Assembly: GCA_002081555.1 (NCBI GenBank)
Contig: MZNV01001974.1
Location: forward strand, 1-64,000
Direction of reading: 5' to 3'
Source of the DNA: Protostelium mycophagum
Lineage: Eukaryota > Evosea > Variosea > Protosteliida > Protosteliaceae
DNA length: 64,000 nt
Shown: piece by piece, positions 35,501 through 47,501 of the stretch
How positions within the stretch are numbered: the stretch's first letter is position 1
How the letters are laid out: every line of letters starts with the position of its first letter
Notes under the pieces: model-generated
The model's input: only the letters and a program-made list of their open reading frames with translations
Told to the model about the DNA's origin: nothing
Database searches by the model: none
Made by a program: the position numbers and the translations under genes

Positions 35501-36353
35501 TTCTTGGCAGAATTCCACAAATTCCAAAAGCAAGTTTCAGAGGTCGGAAAGTTGAACTCGCTGTCACAGCAAGTGTTGAAGTTGACATGCCCCGGTGTTC
35601 CTGATGTTTACCAAGGAACTGAGGTGAGATGTCGTGATTATTTGTCATGACTGGTTCTGAATATCTTAAGGTCTGGTCACTCAGCTTGGTCGACCCTGAC
35701 AACCGCCGTCCCGTCGACTACAACGCTTCCAAGAGTTTACTCGACGAAATCCGTTCCAAGGTCAACCCCGCCTCCCCCGCCTCTGCTTATGAGGCTTTAC
35801 TCAAGGTGACATTTACACGTCCTTTTGACATTTTGACATCTCTGACATTCTACAGAGCTTGTACAGCAGCACCGACAATGGAGGCATCAAGTTGTTCATC
35901 ACACAGGCCCTCCTTGCCCTCAGAAACGAGCAGTCCGATCTCTTCTTAAACGGCAACTACCAGGTAACATTACAAACGGACCCGTAGACGCTCAAAAGTG
36001 ACAGGCTGCCCCCGTCTCTGGAGACAACGCAAACAACTTGGTCGCATTCACTCGCACCTTTGAGAGCAAGACAATCATCATTGTAGTTGGCCGATTTTTC
36101 GCTAAGCTCCTCGACGCCCAGAACAAGCTCCAATTCACCAGTAAGATTCCTACTTTCCCGCCAAAATTTGAATTTAAATCTGATTATTTCAGACTTTGAT
36201 GGCCTGAGCGGAAAATGGACTGGACACAGCGTCAAGGTCCCCTCTGGAAACTTCAAGGACATTTTGAGCGGCAGCGAACACAAGTCCAACGGATCTCTTG
36301 ACCTCGGACAAGTCCTCAGACAACAGCCCTTCGCCGTGCTCCTCTCTCAATAA
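32531..36353 (+). CDS. treY: Maltooligosyl trehalose synthase (TreY, GH13), multi-exon
   Basis: TreY converts the reducing end of maltooligosaccharides into a trehalose linkage by intramolecular transglycosylation. All characteristic blocks appear in order: [55 protein letters not shown] (catalytic Asp region), [15 protein letters not shown] (acid/base Glu region), [35 protein letters not shown] and [13 protein letters not shown]. Exon 1 is 32531-32686. About 15 exons with short GT-AG introns, two of them ending in (G/A)TTGTAG (35050 and 35230), show it is a resident nuclear gene. The stop is TAA 36351-36353. The enzyme is typical of bacteria and archaea, so ancient horizontal transfer is likely. 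No TreZ partner is in the window. Trehalose would suit encystment. Confidence 0.95.
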
Positions 36354-37141
36354 AGACGTACCACCTCTGTGAATACTTGAAGAGTTTTGCTGGGTGTTCT
36401 TTTCCTTGTTGATGTCAGTGTTTGCCACGAGGCACCGGATTTTTGTGTTGCTTGCCCAGACGCTGTGCAGCGCTTGGTTATTGGAGAAATCGTTGGGGTG
36501 GGCCACCTCCTGGCCTGGAAAAAGCGGGTCCATAGGAGGGGCATCCAGGGAGGGGGGGAGAGGGAGGGGGGAGGCTTCGCCTCCTGGGGTAGATCCTCTT
36601 ATTTAATTTGCATCTGGCTCGCCATTTGACGGTGGGCTGGCTCGCCATTTGACGGTGGGTACCGTCCCCGAAAAATTTTTTAGTATTTGTCGCACAAGCG
36701 GTTTGTGAGAGTCTGATTTGGCACAGCGAATTTTTTACCCACGGTTGGATTTGGTCGACCCGGACATATTTTTTCAGTTGTGACATGAGTTTCGCCACAG
36801 CTGTTGAGTTGTTGAGCTGCTGGGCATTTACTGAATATACCAGGAGTTTTCGTGGGTGGAAATCGCAATCTGTAACACTGGTCACCAACCACAGTGCCTA
36901 ATTGTAGACCGTGCGACCGCTGACCGCCAAAAAATGTCTGAGATCCCGGTACTCTGGCCAAGGTCTGAACAGACTCTTACGCAATAATTATAAATGAGAG
37001 TGGAGAAAACTGCAAAAAGAATGTTTAAAAAATCTTTCTTTTTAAATGAGAATTTTTTTGTATTAGAAAGGAGCGAATTCATACTACAGACCTTTAAGTG
37101 AAAAAATCTCCGCTTCCTCGACATTCTGCCCGAACATCAAC
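36354..37141. other. Intergenic, G-rich tract and short repeat
   Basis: 36531-36596 is purine/G-rich with several G-runs and the hairpin GGAGGC-ttc-GCCTCC; it could form a quadruplex. A 23-bp tandem repeat follows. Minus-strand frames here are unsupported. The final 150 bases are the 5' flank of the phosphatase gene. Confidence 0.5.
36614..36659. repeat. Two 23-bp tandem units
   Basis: The unit CTGGCTCGCCATTTGACGGT plus GGG occurs twice in a row (36614-36636 and 36637-36659) without differences. Confidence 0.9.
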
Positions 37142-38493
37142 ATGGACGTGCGTGCATCTTCTGTATCATTCTCCAATCACAGGTTTACCCTTCCCGCCAT
37201 ACAGCCATCCAAGATCCCAAAAGCACCGGTATCATTTCGAGCGACAACTGCAGATGTCTTAGACAGCACGAGCAAAATACCGAGGCCTCTAAAGAGACTA
37301 GGCAGTGAGCCACACATGGTTAGAAGGAACGTCATTTCACCACTACAAAGGTAGACGACGAAAATGGTGATGTCTTCTAAAATATATAGTCAGCCTCATA
37401 GTGTCCTCATTGATGGCAATGTGATTGCCATCGGTGATGTTCACGGACAAACAAAGAAGCTGGTGAGCTTGTGGCGTCGTCTAGAGCGGGAGGTGATCAC
37501 CACGCTATGAGCTTCTTCCATGACATCACTGATGTTCCTCAGGTGCCCGCTTTTGCAGACTATAGCGTGGTGTTTTTAGGAGATTATGTGGATCGAGGAC
37601 CAGATTCTCGAGGCACATTGGATTTCCTCGTCAATCTGAAGAACTCACGACCAAAGACATACTTCCTGTGTGGAAATCATGACTACGCCTTCGCCGCTTT
37701 TCTTGGTATTTTAGAACCACCAGAAGGTCGATCATTCAGAGAGACATGGAAAGATGCCAATGGAAAGACAGCATTATTCGAAGGAAAAGGACACGAGAAC
37801 ATGCATCTCCAGGGTGATTCTAATCGCTCATTATGATTCAAGTCTTAAACATCTGCAGGTCGGCGATGGGGTGGTGCTGGCTATAATTCAAACTCGACAT
37901 TTACCAGTTATGGTGTGGATATTGGTGACAGAACCAGCTTGATCAAAGCTGTCCCAGCCGCTCACAAAAATTTTCTGAAGGACCTGCCGTGGGTGAGGAT
38001 TTTTCTGAACTTTTTTTCGGAATTCTTCAACAAAATTTTTATCTCAGAACAATTTTTTATTTAGATTTTCTTCAATTGATGATTCGATTGTCTCTGACTG
38101 ATCAGCTGATCGAGCACCCAAATTATTATTTTATACATTCTGGACTTGACGAAGGCATCAACACTTGCGAACAACTGCGACAGCTGCGTCAGCGCGACGT
38201 CATGTTGAAATCTGTACCTTGGCTGTCTTCAAAAAAAACAATGCTGGGACCTTCAGATCTGAACAAGGGTGAGTATCTACAGCGAATTTTTGGCGAAAGT
38301 TCTGATGGTACAGTGGTCGTCACGGGTCACGTGCATGTTTTGGAGGTCAATATCACACCGAAGAAGATTCAGGTAGATTTCAATGAATATTCGAAGAAAT
38401 CTCATATCACAGGTGGACACCACTGGCGGGAAGGTTGGGCAAATGTCGGCCATCTTACTACCGAGCAACAGAATCATCAAGAGTAAAGTCTAA
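37142..38493 (+). CDS. Calcineurin-like metallophosphoesterase (Shelph-type protein phosphatase)
   Basis: A long basic, Ser/Pro-rich N-terminus (exon 37142-37350) precedes the catalytic domain. The PPP metal-binding motifs are all present: IGDVHGQ, FLGDYVDRG, LCGNHD, a histidine in the YYFIHSGLD block and VVVTGHVH. After ITPKKIQ the final exon gives VDTTGGKVGQMSAILL and ends at TAA 38491-38493, using the acceptor at about 38411. The spacing and the C-terminal 'DT-GG-G' block resemble Shewanella-like protein phosphatases rather than classical PP1/PP2A. Introns are 37390-type short GT-AG; the fourth is longer (about 37993-38105). Substrates are unknown. The N-terminal extension may be a targeting or regulatory region. 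Confidence 0.88.
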
Positions 38494-38667
38494 CATTGTA
38501 CATAATTTGTGGTTGTTTGACCAGAACCACCATAAATTTACCCTTGGAAGAAGCATTCCAGAACCCTCTTGAGCTCCAAAATCAGGGACTGAACCGGATC
38601 GAGAAAATGAAGCATTGATTGTGGCAAATTAACTTTGTCCTTCATCCAAAGATCTTGAAATCCTGAC

Positions 38668-39539
38668 ATGAATCAATACCCATTCCAGCATCAGCAGTGA
38701 ACAAGATCCAGTCTGATTGTTTGGTGATTTGCTCATGTTGTGCAGCTCCTCAACTAATTGCTGATATTAAAAGAAGTGCACAAACTCCTCCAAGGGCCTG
38801 GTGCCAAACTGGCAAGCCAATACCACGTCTTTGGAAGAAGAAATTACAGCTGTAAAGTGACAGCACTGACATGTGAATACAGAAACCGAACTGAACAGAA
38901 GCTGCTGATTGCAAGTCTGATAGAGTCTTCAGAAACACCACAGACAGAGAACGTAACATCTTCACTCTCATCAACACCTGTTGAAGATGAAACTCCTCGA
39001 AGTCGATTCGATCTCGATCATATCTCTCATCTGTTTGGCCCTCTTACCCACTGCCATTTCAGACCCTATTCAATGTTCTGGTTAGGATTGCTGGAGGCGT
39101 GATATGATCTGATCATATTCAGAAACCAGTTGGGACATTGTGCAGCATCCCGACGCTGTACTGCCTGAGGCTGATCTCTGGGCTTTACGTCAGGTGCGTT
39201 TTCGAAGGGACTACATCTTAATTTTGTTCTGTATTTTCATTTACAAATGTAGCAAGCCTGCTGGTCCGACTGCGGAAAAGATGGTTGCACCCTCTTTGGA
39301 GCCGATCGTATGTATGGTAGCGTCAACTACAAGGTATGAACGTTTCGAGATGTAAGCCATCATATCTTCAACGAGACTGACTCCATCAGTCCCGCATCCT
39401 GATCTCTCACGATACCATAAATGGTGAGTGCCTCAGCGCTACTGAAAAGATCATCCAACAATGTGTCAGAGAGCAGAGAAGGATCGGTGGCTCATATACC
39501 CACAATGGTGAGCTTCAGATCGCACAGTATCATCTTTAG
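38668..39539 (+). CDS. Unrecognised protein, multi-exon
   Basis: Frame-consistent splicing gives MNQYPFQHQQ joined to SAQTPPRAWCQTGKPIPRLW (acceptor near 38776), then NRTEQKLLIASLIESSETP, a Ser/Thr/Glu-rich stretch, RFDLDHISHLF, ETSWDIVQHPDAVLPEADLW and a cysteine-bearing segment (ACWSDCGKDGC). It ends after IGGSYTHNG at TAG 39537-39539. I do not recognise the family. The protein lacks a signal peptide and membrane segment. A 36-nt intron at about 39508-39540 could extend it by some 35 codons into the alpha-galactosidase leader region. One small intron (about 39085-39120) seems to need a non-GT donor. Confidence 0.5.
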
Positions 39540-39635
39540 AGGTCAAAAACCGGACTTGGTTCTGTTTCTCTTGGTGGCATCAAGTGCACAAGATCTCAGA
39601 ACAAATGTGTGAGATCCGCATGAGCTTGCTTGGTG

Positions 39636-42466
39636 ATGAGTGCATTATTCGTGGTTTTTTGTGGCATCTGCATCACAGAATCTCAGGGCCGACACGGCCC
39701 ACAAAGATCCTCTAGGCATCATCTGATGCTATTTTTAGATCAGTTCTTCATGCTGTCCTTCGTCCAAGTCTCCGAGGTGAAACCTTATATGGGTTGGAGC
39801 AGTTGGAGTCTGCAGGCCACAAAGTACCCCGGATATGGCTTCAACTGGCTGAACGAAACGAATGTTGTGCAGCAAATGAGCATTTTAAGCTCAAAACTGA
39901 GGCCGTGAGTTTTTTCGAACATCTTTGAGTTTGCTACCGTGGAATTCTCGTTAAGAAACCGAGAATATGCGGTAGCAAACCGCACAATAATAATTTTCAT
40001 ATATACAATTCCAGCAATTCTATCCATCAAAATAAGATTCTGCGATAAATCAGAGAATCTTCACTGAAAACTCGCTGAAAACTCGCTGAAAATTCAAGAT
40101 TCGGATGGGAATATATCAATTTGGATTCTGGATGGTCTGGCGGTATAGACGACAACGGCAGATTTATTGCCGATTCGCAGAAATTTCCCTCCGGAATGAA
40201 GGTGAGCGTCTACAACTCTGTAGATTCGCATTCGCTTCTGCTCGGAAGACGTTTATCAACGAGCTATCTCGCGGTAATTACCGCGTGTAGAACCATCACG
40301 GTTACAAACCGCGAAACGCGCGGTAAGGCTTCCCAATTGCAAAATTTCGTGGCACGAATCTTCCAGGAATGATAAACTTTACAGGCTCTGGCCACAAAGG
40401 CCCACGCGCTTGGACTCAAATTTGGGGTATACTTGATTCCAGGAGTTGATCACTCAGCATATGACCGCAATCTACAAGTCGCCGGGACCAACTACCACTT
40501 CAAGGTGTCGTTGTAGATTCTTAATGAATTAATATTGATTATTTTTATTTTATTTTAATATTGATCAAGTTGGATTTTCTTCGTTTTGGTTCGTTGTAGA
40601 TGAGTTATAATTCTCACTGAAATTTCACCAGGATTTCGTGCTCCCAGAGGACGGTAATGCCTTTTCCGGTGCCCGCTACAAGCTCGATTTTACAAAGCCA
40701 GGGGCTCAAGAATACGTAAACTCCATGGCCAACTTGCTGGCTGAATGGGGTGTAGATTTTCTAAAATTAGACGCAATCGTCCCCGGCAGCAGCAACCCCC
40801 CCGGTGAGTAATTCGTGGCATGTCTTATCACGTTAACAACCGCGATCTTTAAAACGAGAAATCGTGATGACGTCATCAGATAGCAAGGTGGACGCCAGAC
40901 CTGACGTCATCGCTTGGCACAAAGCTATCGAACAATGCGGAAGAGACATCTGGCTCACCCTTTCCTGGTAAGAAAAACACCACGGATCGATCCTTCCCCC
41001 CGACTCCTTTTTAACGAGATACAGGGGATTGCCGGGCGAAGACTTGGACGTTTGGCGCCCAAATGCGAGAGCTTGGCGGGTTGAAATTGATGTAGAGACA
41101 TATAGCAACACCCTTGCCAGCTTTGATGACGTCTTGCGAAACGCAAAGAAGCTCGCAGAATGGACCCGCAAGTGAGTGTCTCGTTGTAGATACAGTTTCA
41201 TCTCTTGCTCTCGTCAAGTAAACGTTACGTTTGCGTGAATCACCGCGACAATGCACATCTCATTTTTCATCTTTTGATCTATATATAGATTTGGTGTCCA
41301 CCCTGGTTACCAAGACATGGACTCCCTCCTCGTGCTCGGTACAGAAATTTCGTGGAAATTTCGCTGAAAATTCCAGGACCCGGAGACTTCCTAGGATTGG
41401 CAGACTCTGAGAGAAGGGTGATGATGACGTATTGGATCATCGCCGCATCCCCTCTTTACCTCGGTAAGAACCTAAAAATAGATATCCATCATATCTCTGC
41501 TGCTGTTGTGGTTGTGATGAAGTCGCACAAACGATACATCTGCTTAAGAGAACGAGGAATTTGTATTGCTGCAAAGCACCTATAAAACTGGGCGGATGAC
41601 ACAATGGCAGAGCCACAATAAAACAAGTCTTTCCTTCATAATTCACAATCTCAACATAGGAAAATAAAACCAGACAAAGCGGCAGAGCCGCTAAAAACAA
41701 TTCTGCCGCAACAAAAGGATGTGCACCCACATCCAAGTGAAGAAAACACTCAAGAGATCAGGTGTCGATCTGACCAAGATGGACGACTTGGGATTGTCTC
41801 TCGTGACCAACAAGGAGGTAAGATGTCATAGACATCGCTTGACATGTCATCACGATATCATGACGCATCATCAGGTTATCGCTGTTCACCAGAAGGGCAA
41901 AGCCGGCAGCCCCCTTTTTGACGATTTTCCCAATCAGCAAGTGAGTTTCCCGCCACAATTCCCTGTTTGAATTTTGAATTGACTGCCGAAAGATCTGGAG
42001 AACCAACAATGCGGACGGCACTACTACAGTGGCTGTTTTCAATCTGGACTCTAATGATGCCGTCATCACAGTGCAGCTGTCCAATCTTGGCCTCAGCGGA
42101 CGACAGAAGGTATTTATTTGTCGACGAAATACTCCCCGACACTTCGCGCGATCCTTTCATCTAAAATTTGACACGAAAAACATATTTTTTTACCGTCTTT
42201 GACAAACGCGTTATCTTAACGCAACTTGCGCTTCCCGCGAATAGCATCCCTATAAAAAAGCCATAAGGGCCCGTGATCGCAGTGGCGATCCGCGATGGCT
42301 CCTCCTTACAAAGAGTCCTTACGAACCTTTCGGTGTTGGCGTAATTGCTGAAACACATCAGGTGCGTGATGTGTGGAATCACCAAGATGTGGCGGAGACA
42401 GATGCAAGTTTCAGTGTTAAAGTAGCAACTCACGATGCGGCTCTCTTCCTACTCACCAAAAGTTGA
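39636..42466 (+). CDS. Alpha-galactosidase, GH27, multi-exon
   Basis: Releases terminal alpha-galactose in the lysosome or outside the cell. Family blocks in order: KPYMGWSSWSLQA, WEYINLDSGWSGG, ALATKAHALGLKFGVYLIPG, WGVDFLKLDAI (nucleophile Asp), RVEIDVETY (acid/base region), PGDFLGLADSERR and TYWIIAASPLYLG. The C-terminal beta domain has DLTKMDDLGLSLVTNKEV, TTTVAVFNLDSND and VRDVWNHQDV. The stop is TGA 42464-42466. The ATG at 39636 gives a signal-peptide-like start (SALFVVFCGICITES) but a long spacer; the in-frame ATG at 39726 is an alternative start. Long introns at 41463-41759 and about 42110-42361 carry CGGC/GCCG hairpins, and a short intron at 41342-41377 carries GAAATTTC runs. Confidence 0.9.
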
Positions 42467-42710
42467 ATAAAACTTTTCATCAAATATCTTACTCGTGTTT
42501 TTTGTACATAAACCCCTTCAGACTGACTATTACCTCTGTCATGCCTTCTATTTTCATCAAAAACTCGCCCTAGAGATATACAGCGGACCCTCGTGTCTGC
42601 CGAAAAATGACGGATTGTATACGAGGGTTAGTAAGCACTTTGTTCCTTTGTTTGGAGAATCAAAAGCTTTCTCCTTCAACTTCCCAACCAACAACAACAC
42701 GCCATTCCAA

Positions 42711-45090
42711 ATGCCAACAGAAGATGAGGAGTCGCTTCAAGCGCGCATGATGAATAGCCAAATGGCCATACAGCGGTAGGCCTTAATGGTGTATGATATG
42801 CCTGATATCATTGTAGGCAAATGCAAGCAGCAGCAGCTTATCAACAATATGGACAGTTCATGAATCCATATATGGCCTATAGTATGGACCCTCGTATGCT
42901 AATGCAAGTACCAATGGATATGCCACCATATCCATTTCATGCCCAACCGCCTGTAACACCAGCACCAATCAAGAGGTCTGTAAGTGAAGAATCTTCTGCA
43001 TGTAAGTTGAAATCAAATAAACATCATGATTATTAAATTGTAGCAGCGGGAACTGATGACGAAGAGGAAGACTCAGATCATAAGGAATCCCGACCTATCT
43101 CAACACCCAATCATCAACAAATCACAAATATCCCGCCGCAGACACCACAGACACCAGGATCTCATGTTCCTCATTTTGTAGATCGTTCTGCGAAGGTTCT
43201 CTTCTCGTCTCCTCCAAATGCCTTTTCAATGCCCTCTATGGTTAGTACCTGTCTGCTCATTTCATTTTTCGATACCGCGAATCATTTATCATTTCGTTTG
43301 AAATTTGGAGACAAATGAACCGACCACTAATGTCTTTCCTTTTCATGTGTGGAGTTGTAGGTCCAAGACGATGATCATCCACAATCAACTGATTGATTTG
43401 ATCATGCCTAATACTGCGCCATCAAAAGATTTCATCCATTTGTCCTCTTGATCTTCAAAATCTTGGCACTAATGCTGACTCACTCAGCAAATGATGGATT
43501 GGGGTGGCCCGAATACAAATGCAGATCCTTTCAATAGGCTCTTACCACCAAATCAGCCACAACATGTCGCTTCTCTACCTCCAATGTCTCCAATGAACCC
43601 GATGTGGGGTTACCAACATGCTTGGGGTAAGATTTTCCCGCCAGATTTTCCCGCCTTTTTTAACCCCCACAGCTGCTATGTACAATGAAGCCTACCTGAG
43701 ACAGATGGGGGTCATGACCATGCCTCAAGGTGATCGATCAAATCGAGCGTTTCATTCGAATGCAACTGATGACGTCAGCTGTGCCACAGCAGATGCCTTA
43801 CCCCATGATGCAACAGCAGCAACAGCATCCACAGCAGCAACAACACAATATCCAAGAGCTGCCGTCATTTTCATTTACAAATGCAAAGAGGGCAAAGACA
43901 AATAATTCTGAACAATTGGAAGAGAAGCCGAAACCCAACCTCATTGCTGCCCCCAAATTAGGTACATGATGACGTCATGATGTGAATGTGTATTGTCCTG
44001 ATCTTCTGTGCACGCACAAAAAAATGAAAATGCCACGTGGCAATCCTATAAATAGACGCAAAGACCACGACGATTCTATTTTTAGATTCTGACGAAACGA
44101 AGAACACCCCGAAAGAAGAATTTTGAAGGTGAAGCCACCCCCACCTGTCATGGCGATGACACCTGTCACAAATCGATTCGTCATCAAGGACCAGCCCAAC
44201 GCTTACCAACGTAAATCATACAAGAGCGAGCGCCGGTGAGATTTCCACGAATTTTCCGAATTTTTTTCGAGAAATTTCTCGGAAATTTCTGATCCTCTTA
44301 GGTATCTGACCCCCAACCCACTGATCATTTGTACAAGGGAGATGTGCGGGGACAAGACTGACGCGAAACTTCCGAGAATAGTCAGCGGCAGTGTACAAGT
44401 AGAGCTTGTCGACGGCCTCGGCCGCTCATTAGACCCCGAGCGCGAGATCTTCGAGCCCGCTGACGGATTCTTCGAAGTGCCACTCAACCCCAAGAGTACC
44501 GCAGAATTTTCGCTGAAAGTTCTGCAAAACTCCGGACCGGACTTATTTTCCCTGTTATTCACGGTGAACTACACCACCGCCAAGGGTGAGAGGTTCACCG
44601 AACAAATTCAATCGAGGAAATTCGTGGTGCAAAGTAATAAGGCTCTGAAGGCCAAGGGTGAGTTTTTTGGCAGATTGTAGATCGGGGTCTGATCGTTGTA
44701 GAGAAGCCAAATGTGGTGGGACTGAAACCGCATTGTGGTTTCAACAGGCAAGATACTGATGTCTGGATCAAGGGTAGCGAGTTCCACAGACAAGGTAAAT
44801 TTCACCGAAATTTCATTCTTCTTCCCGCCAAAATCTGACTTCAGATTCTGTATTTTTGAAAATATAATTTCCCGCCAAATCTGATTGTCCCAGGTATCCT
44901 CGTCCTCTTTGGTGACCGTGTCGGAAAAGTCACTGAAATTTCAGAGAACCTTCTGGTCGTATCGGTGCCCGTTCGGGCAGAGCTGAAAGAGAGGCTCGAC
45001 GTTGTAGTCACAGTCTCCAACAAATACAGAACCGAGGTCAAAACGGCAGACAAGAAGCTTATTTATTCCTACGTCCCGCCACTACAATAA
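42711..45090 (+). CDS. Q-rich transcription-factor-like protein with Rel/STAT-like region and IPT/TIG domain
   Basis: The N-terminal half is low-complexity: Met/Gln/Pro-rich (AAAAYQQYGQFMNPYM; later MPYPMMQQQQQHPQQQQ), an acidic patch (GTDDEEEDSDH) and proline-rich stretches. The C-terminal half (from about 44130) is a beta-sandwich-like region starting QRKSYKSERRYLTPNPLIIC. Its layout resembles the 'SYGNEKRF-x-PPP' opening of CSL/Rel-type or Dictyostelium CudA-like DNA-binding proteins. An IPT/TIG module follows: KPHCGFN, VWIKGSEFHRQGILVLFG and ENLLVVSVPV. The stop is TAA 45088-45090. IPT domains follow Rel-like domains in many transcription factors. Identification as a DNA-binding regulator is inference; the IPT call is firmer. 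Introns contain TGACGTCA (43973) and GAAATTTC runs (44236-44300). Confidence 0.75.
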
Positions 45091-45575
45091 ATTGTTCATA
45101 TATCCACATCATTCATCGTTCATTTCATTCTTATCAACCTAAAGATTTTTATTTCTTTAGGCACGAATTCCTCGACAAGAGATGGATGACTGTTTGAAGC
45201 CATAACCGAAAATAGCAACCTGTGGTGTCTACAACAGCACCCTTGGAAATTTCAGAGAACCTTCTGGTCGTATCGAGGCCAAGTCAGAGCACATCTACAA
45301 CCGGACAGGTTGGTACATCTACAACTATCCAACAGTCTTGCTGAAGTCTGCCATTGCCTTGTCATATTGTCATTAGCCAATACAAATGATTGACACACCT
45401 TTGATCCAACATCAAGCACAGATATGTCAGGATATGGTGCAGAGCACATCAGTATCTCCCTATCAGATGATTCAGTCAGCAATGGCACAGCGATACAAGA
45501 GAAGACAGTTCAATTGGTGTCACATGTCTCGACATCAACATGTGACAGAAGACGTCCATGCGCGGATGCAAATGA
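45091..45575. other. Mosaic intergenic patch of fragments of three genes
   Basis: 45246-45275 repeats 30 bases from the last exon of the adjoining gene (44935-44964) exactly. 45282-45325 matches the GMC stalk region around 25481-25525, including the leading GTCAGAGC. About 45335-45480 is a minus-strand fragment of the beta-helix receptor kinase (EILMCSAPYPDISVLDVGSK, then an exon like that at 30188-30215). No fragment is a complete gene. Confidence 0.85.
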
Positions 45576-47501
45576 TCACACTTTATTGCATTCCTTTTTG
45601 TGCCTCTTCCAATCAGAGACTTGACATTCTCTAGAGCAGTATCCTTGCTTCTTACAAGCGCTGCACTTTTGCCCTTCGGTCGTTTTAGAGCAGGCAGGGT
45701 TTCCGCACTTGGGAGCTGCTTTGGCGGCGATCTGTTTGAGGATTTTGTCGTTCTTGTCGCCTTCTGGGGGGGCGAGACCTGGTCGTGTCATCATGACGTG
45801 TGATGACGTTTCATCTTTTCAGAAATGCAAGATGAAGGTTTTTTAATTGCTGTCCAAAATTGTGCCATAAGAATTCTTCGCGGCTTTTGCCGCGAGACAG
45901 CAATGATCACCATGATGTAAGAGTTTGTATCTTTCATTGACGACATCAACAATGATGACAACTGTAGTAATGTCTTTAAGAACGAACCTATTGGGTGAGT
46001 GATTTGGTGGGAGTAGTTCCCCACGATATGGTAGATTCTCGACTGCTGCTGTGGCGCCAAACCAGAATAGAAGGTCCTCATGAATTTGGCACAGAGTTCC
46101 AACAGCTGGTTCATTCAGTGACATTTTGAAATTCAAATACTCACTGTTGGCGGGAAAGTGTGATTACATCTGTGTGCCAGAATAGAGATGGCGGTGGTCC
46201 ACAAATCCCCCGCGGCCATTTTTTCCGCGAATTTTGGCGCGAAAAGAAGGGTCCACTGAGTTATGATATCGCACATGGCTTCCTCTGATGCGTTATGCAA
46301 GTCCTCGATGCTTTCTCTAAGACATCATAAGTCTCGTTCAACTTGAATCTTATAATCTACAACGAGATATTTGGCGGTCTACAACGGATTAAAACGAAAA
46401 TATACCTCTGTGCGTGGACAAGTTTGGCTCTGAACAGTGCTTCCACCCAAAGTTCTGACACTTCACCACTCTGTGCCATGATGTCATGCACAATCGATGT
46501 GGCGGTCATCGCGACTTGGTTCTTACTCTGGTAAAATTCAGACGATTCTTTTCTGAAAAAACTTTACCATCTGAGAGCCCAATTGTTCTCTTAGTTTCAA
46601 CAATCTGATGGTTGCTTGTTGTAAATTATCCAGCCAATTCTTCACGACCTTTTCTGCTTCTAAGAATCTCTCTGGGCTCCTGTACAATTTTTAAATTTCG
46701 ATTTGTATATCGATTTCAATCTGAAGAATCAAATGAGAGTGATGATCTACCTGCTCACGATGAGATGAACCAGCGACAGATCATGACGTAATGCGGCAGG
46801 ATCGTCTCTGATGTTTGGAAGATATGCCAGAGTGGCATTCAACAACTCCTGCCAATCGAATTCTTTGCGAGGTCCATGCATGTATAAGAAGGTGTACGCG
46901 ATGCAAACGCTCTTATGCAGCTGGGATGGTGAGCCAGAACATCGGATGGAACAATGATTATGACGTCATCAAGATGGAAAAGACTCACAGACAACGATCT
47001 GCTGGGAAGATTAAGAGTGTAGAGCGGGAATAATGCTTCGAAGATCCCTTGTCGAAGAAACGATTGTCTCATATTAGCAGCAGAAGAAAGCGAGACGATC
47101 AACGCTACGACAGCATGGACCTCTTCATTAGGTTCGGTTACATTTGAAATCTTTGCAAATAACTGCGACATTAAATCAAAATAGGAACATCGGCTATTAT
47201 GTCATCATCATACCTGAGATGAATGAATGTCTATTTCTTCATCTGAAAGAGACTGCCATTCGGAAGGCCAGAGGGAGCTGTGTTCCGGCCACGTGTTCAT
47301 CCACTCTTGAAACATGGGTAATGGCTCTCCTGCTTCGTGAGCGTGATCATCTCCATCACAACATTTGTTGCTCTGTTGTTTTGGTGCTGCGTGATCATGT
47401 CCATGAGAATGTCCTCCTCCGTGGCTATGATTGTGTCCATGGCTGTGGTTACAATTAGCTCCATGCTCATGTGAGCTCGTCTTCCTTGCTTTGTGAGACA
47501 T
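45576..47501 (-). CDS. MYND-type zinc-finger protein with His-rich N-terminus
   Basis: The ATG at 47501 (or 47555) begins a basic start followed by a striking histidine-rich run (NHSHGHNHSHGGGHSHGHDH), then an acidic, Trp-rich segment (FQEWMNTWPEHSSLWPSEW). Exon 1 ends at 47214. The middle exons are helical, possibly armadillo-like (EVHAVVALIVSLSSAANMRQ; LHKSVCIAYTFLYMHG; EDLHNASEEAMCDIITQW). The C-terminus is a complete MYND finger: CGNPACSKTTEGQKCSACKK, then YCSRECQVSDWKRHKKEC, with all C/H ligands. The stop is at 45578-45576. MYND fingers bind proline-rich partners. The His run could bind metal. An intron between 45900 and 45990 and its flanks are uncertain. Not recognised beyond the domain. 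Confidence 0.8.
45879..45894. repeat. Short GC-stem hairpin (example of a dispersed type)
   Basis: CGCGGC-tttt-GCCGCG is a perfect 6-bp stem within an intron of the MYND gene. Similar stems: 10258-10271, 41678-41692 (AGCGGC-aga-GCCGCT), 50758-50770 and 61899-61915 (TTGCGGC-gaa-GCCGCAA). All lie in introns or intergenic DNA. Confidence 0.6.

Noticed and set aside
36531-36596. Replication origin or telomere-like repeat
   Set aside because: The G-rich tract is irregular, short and internal. No telomeric unit is repeated.
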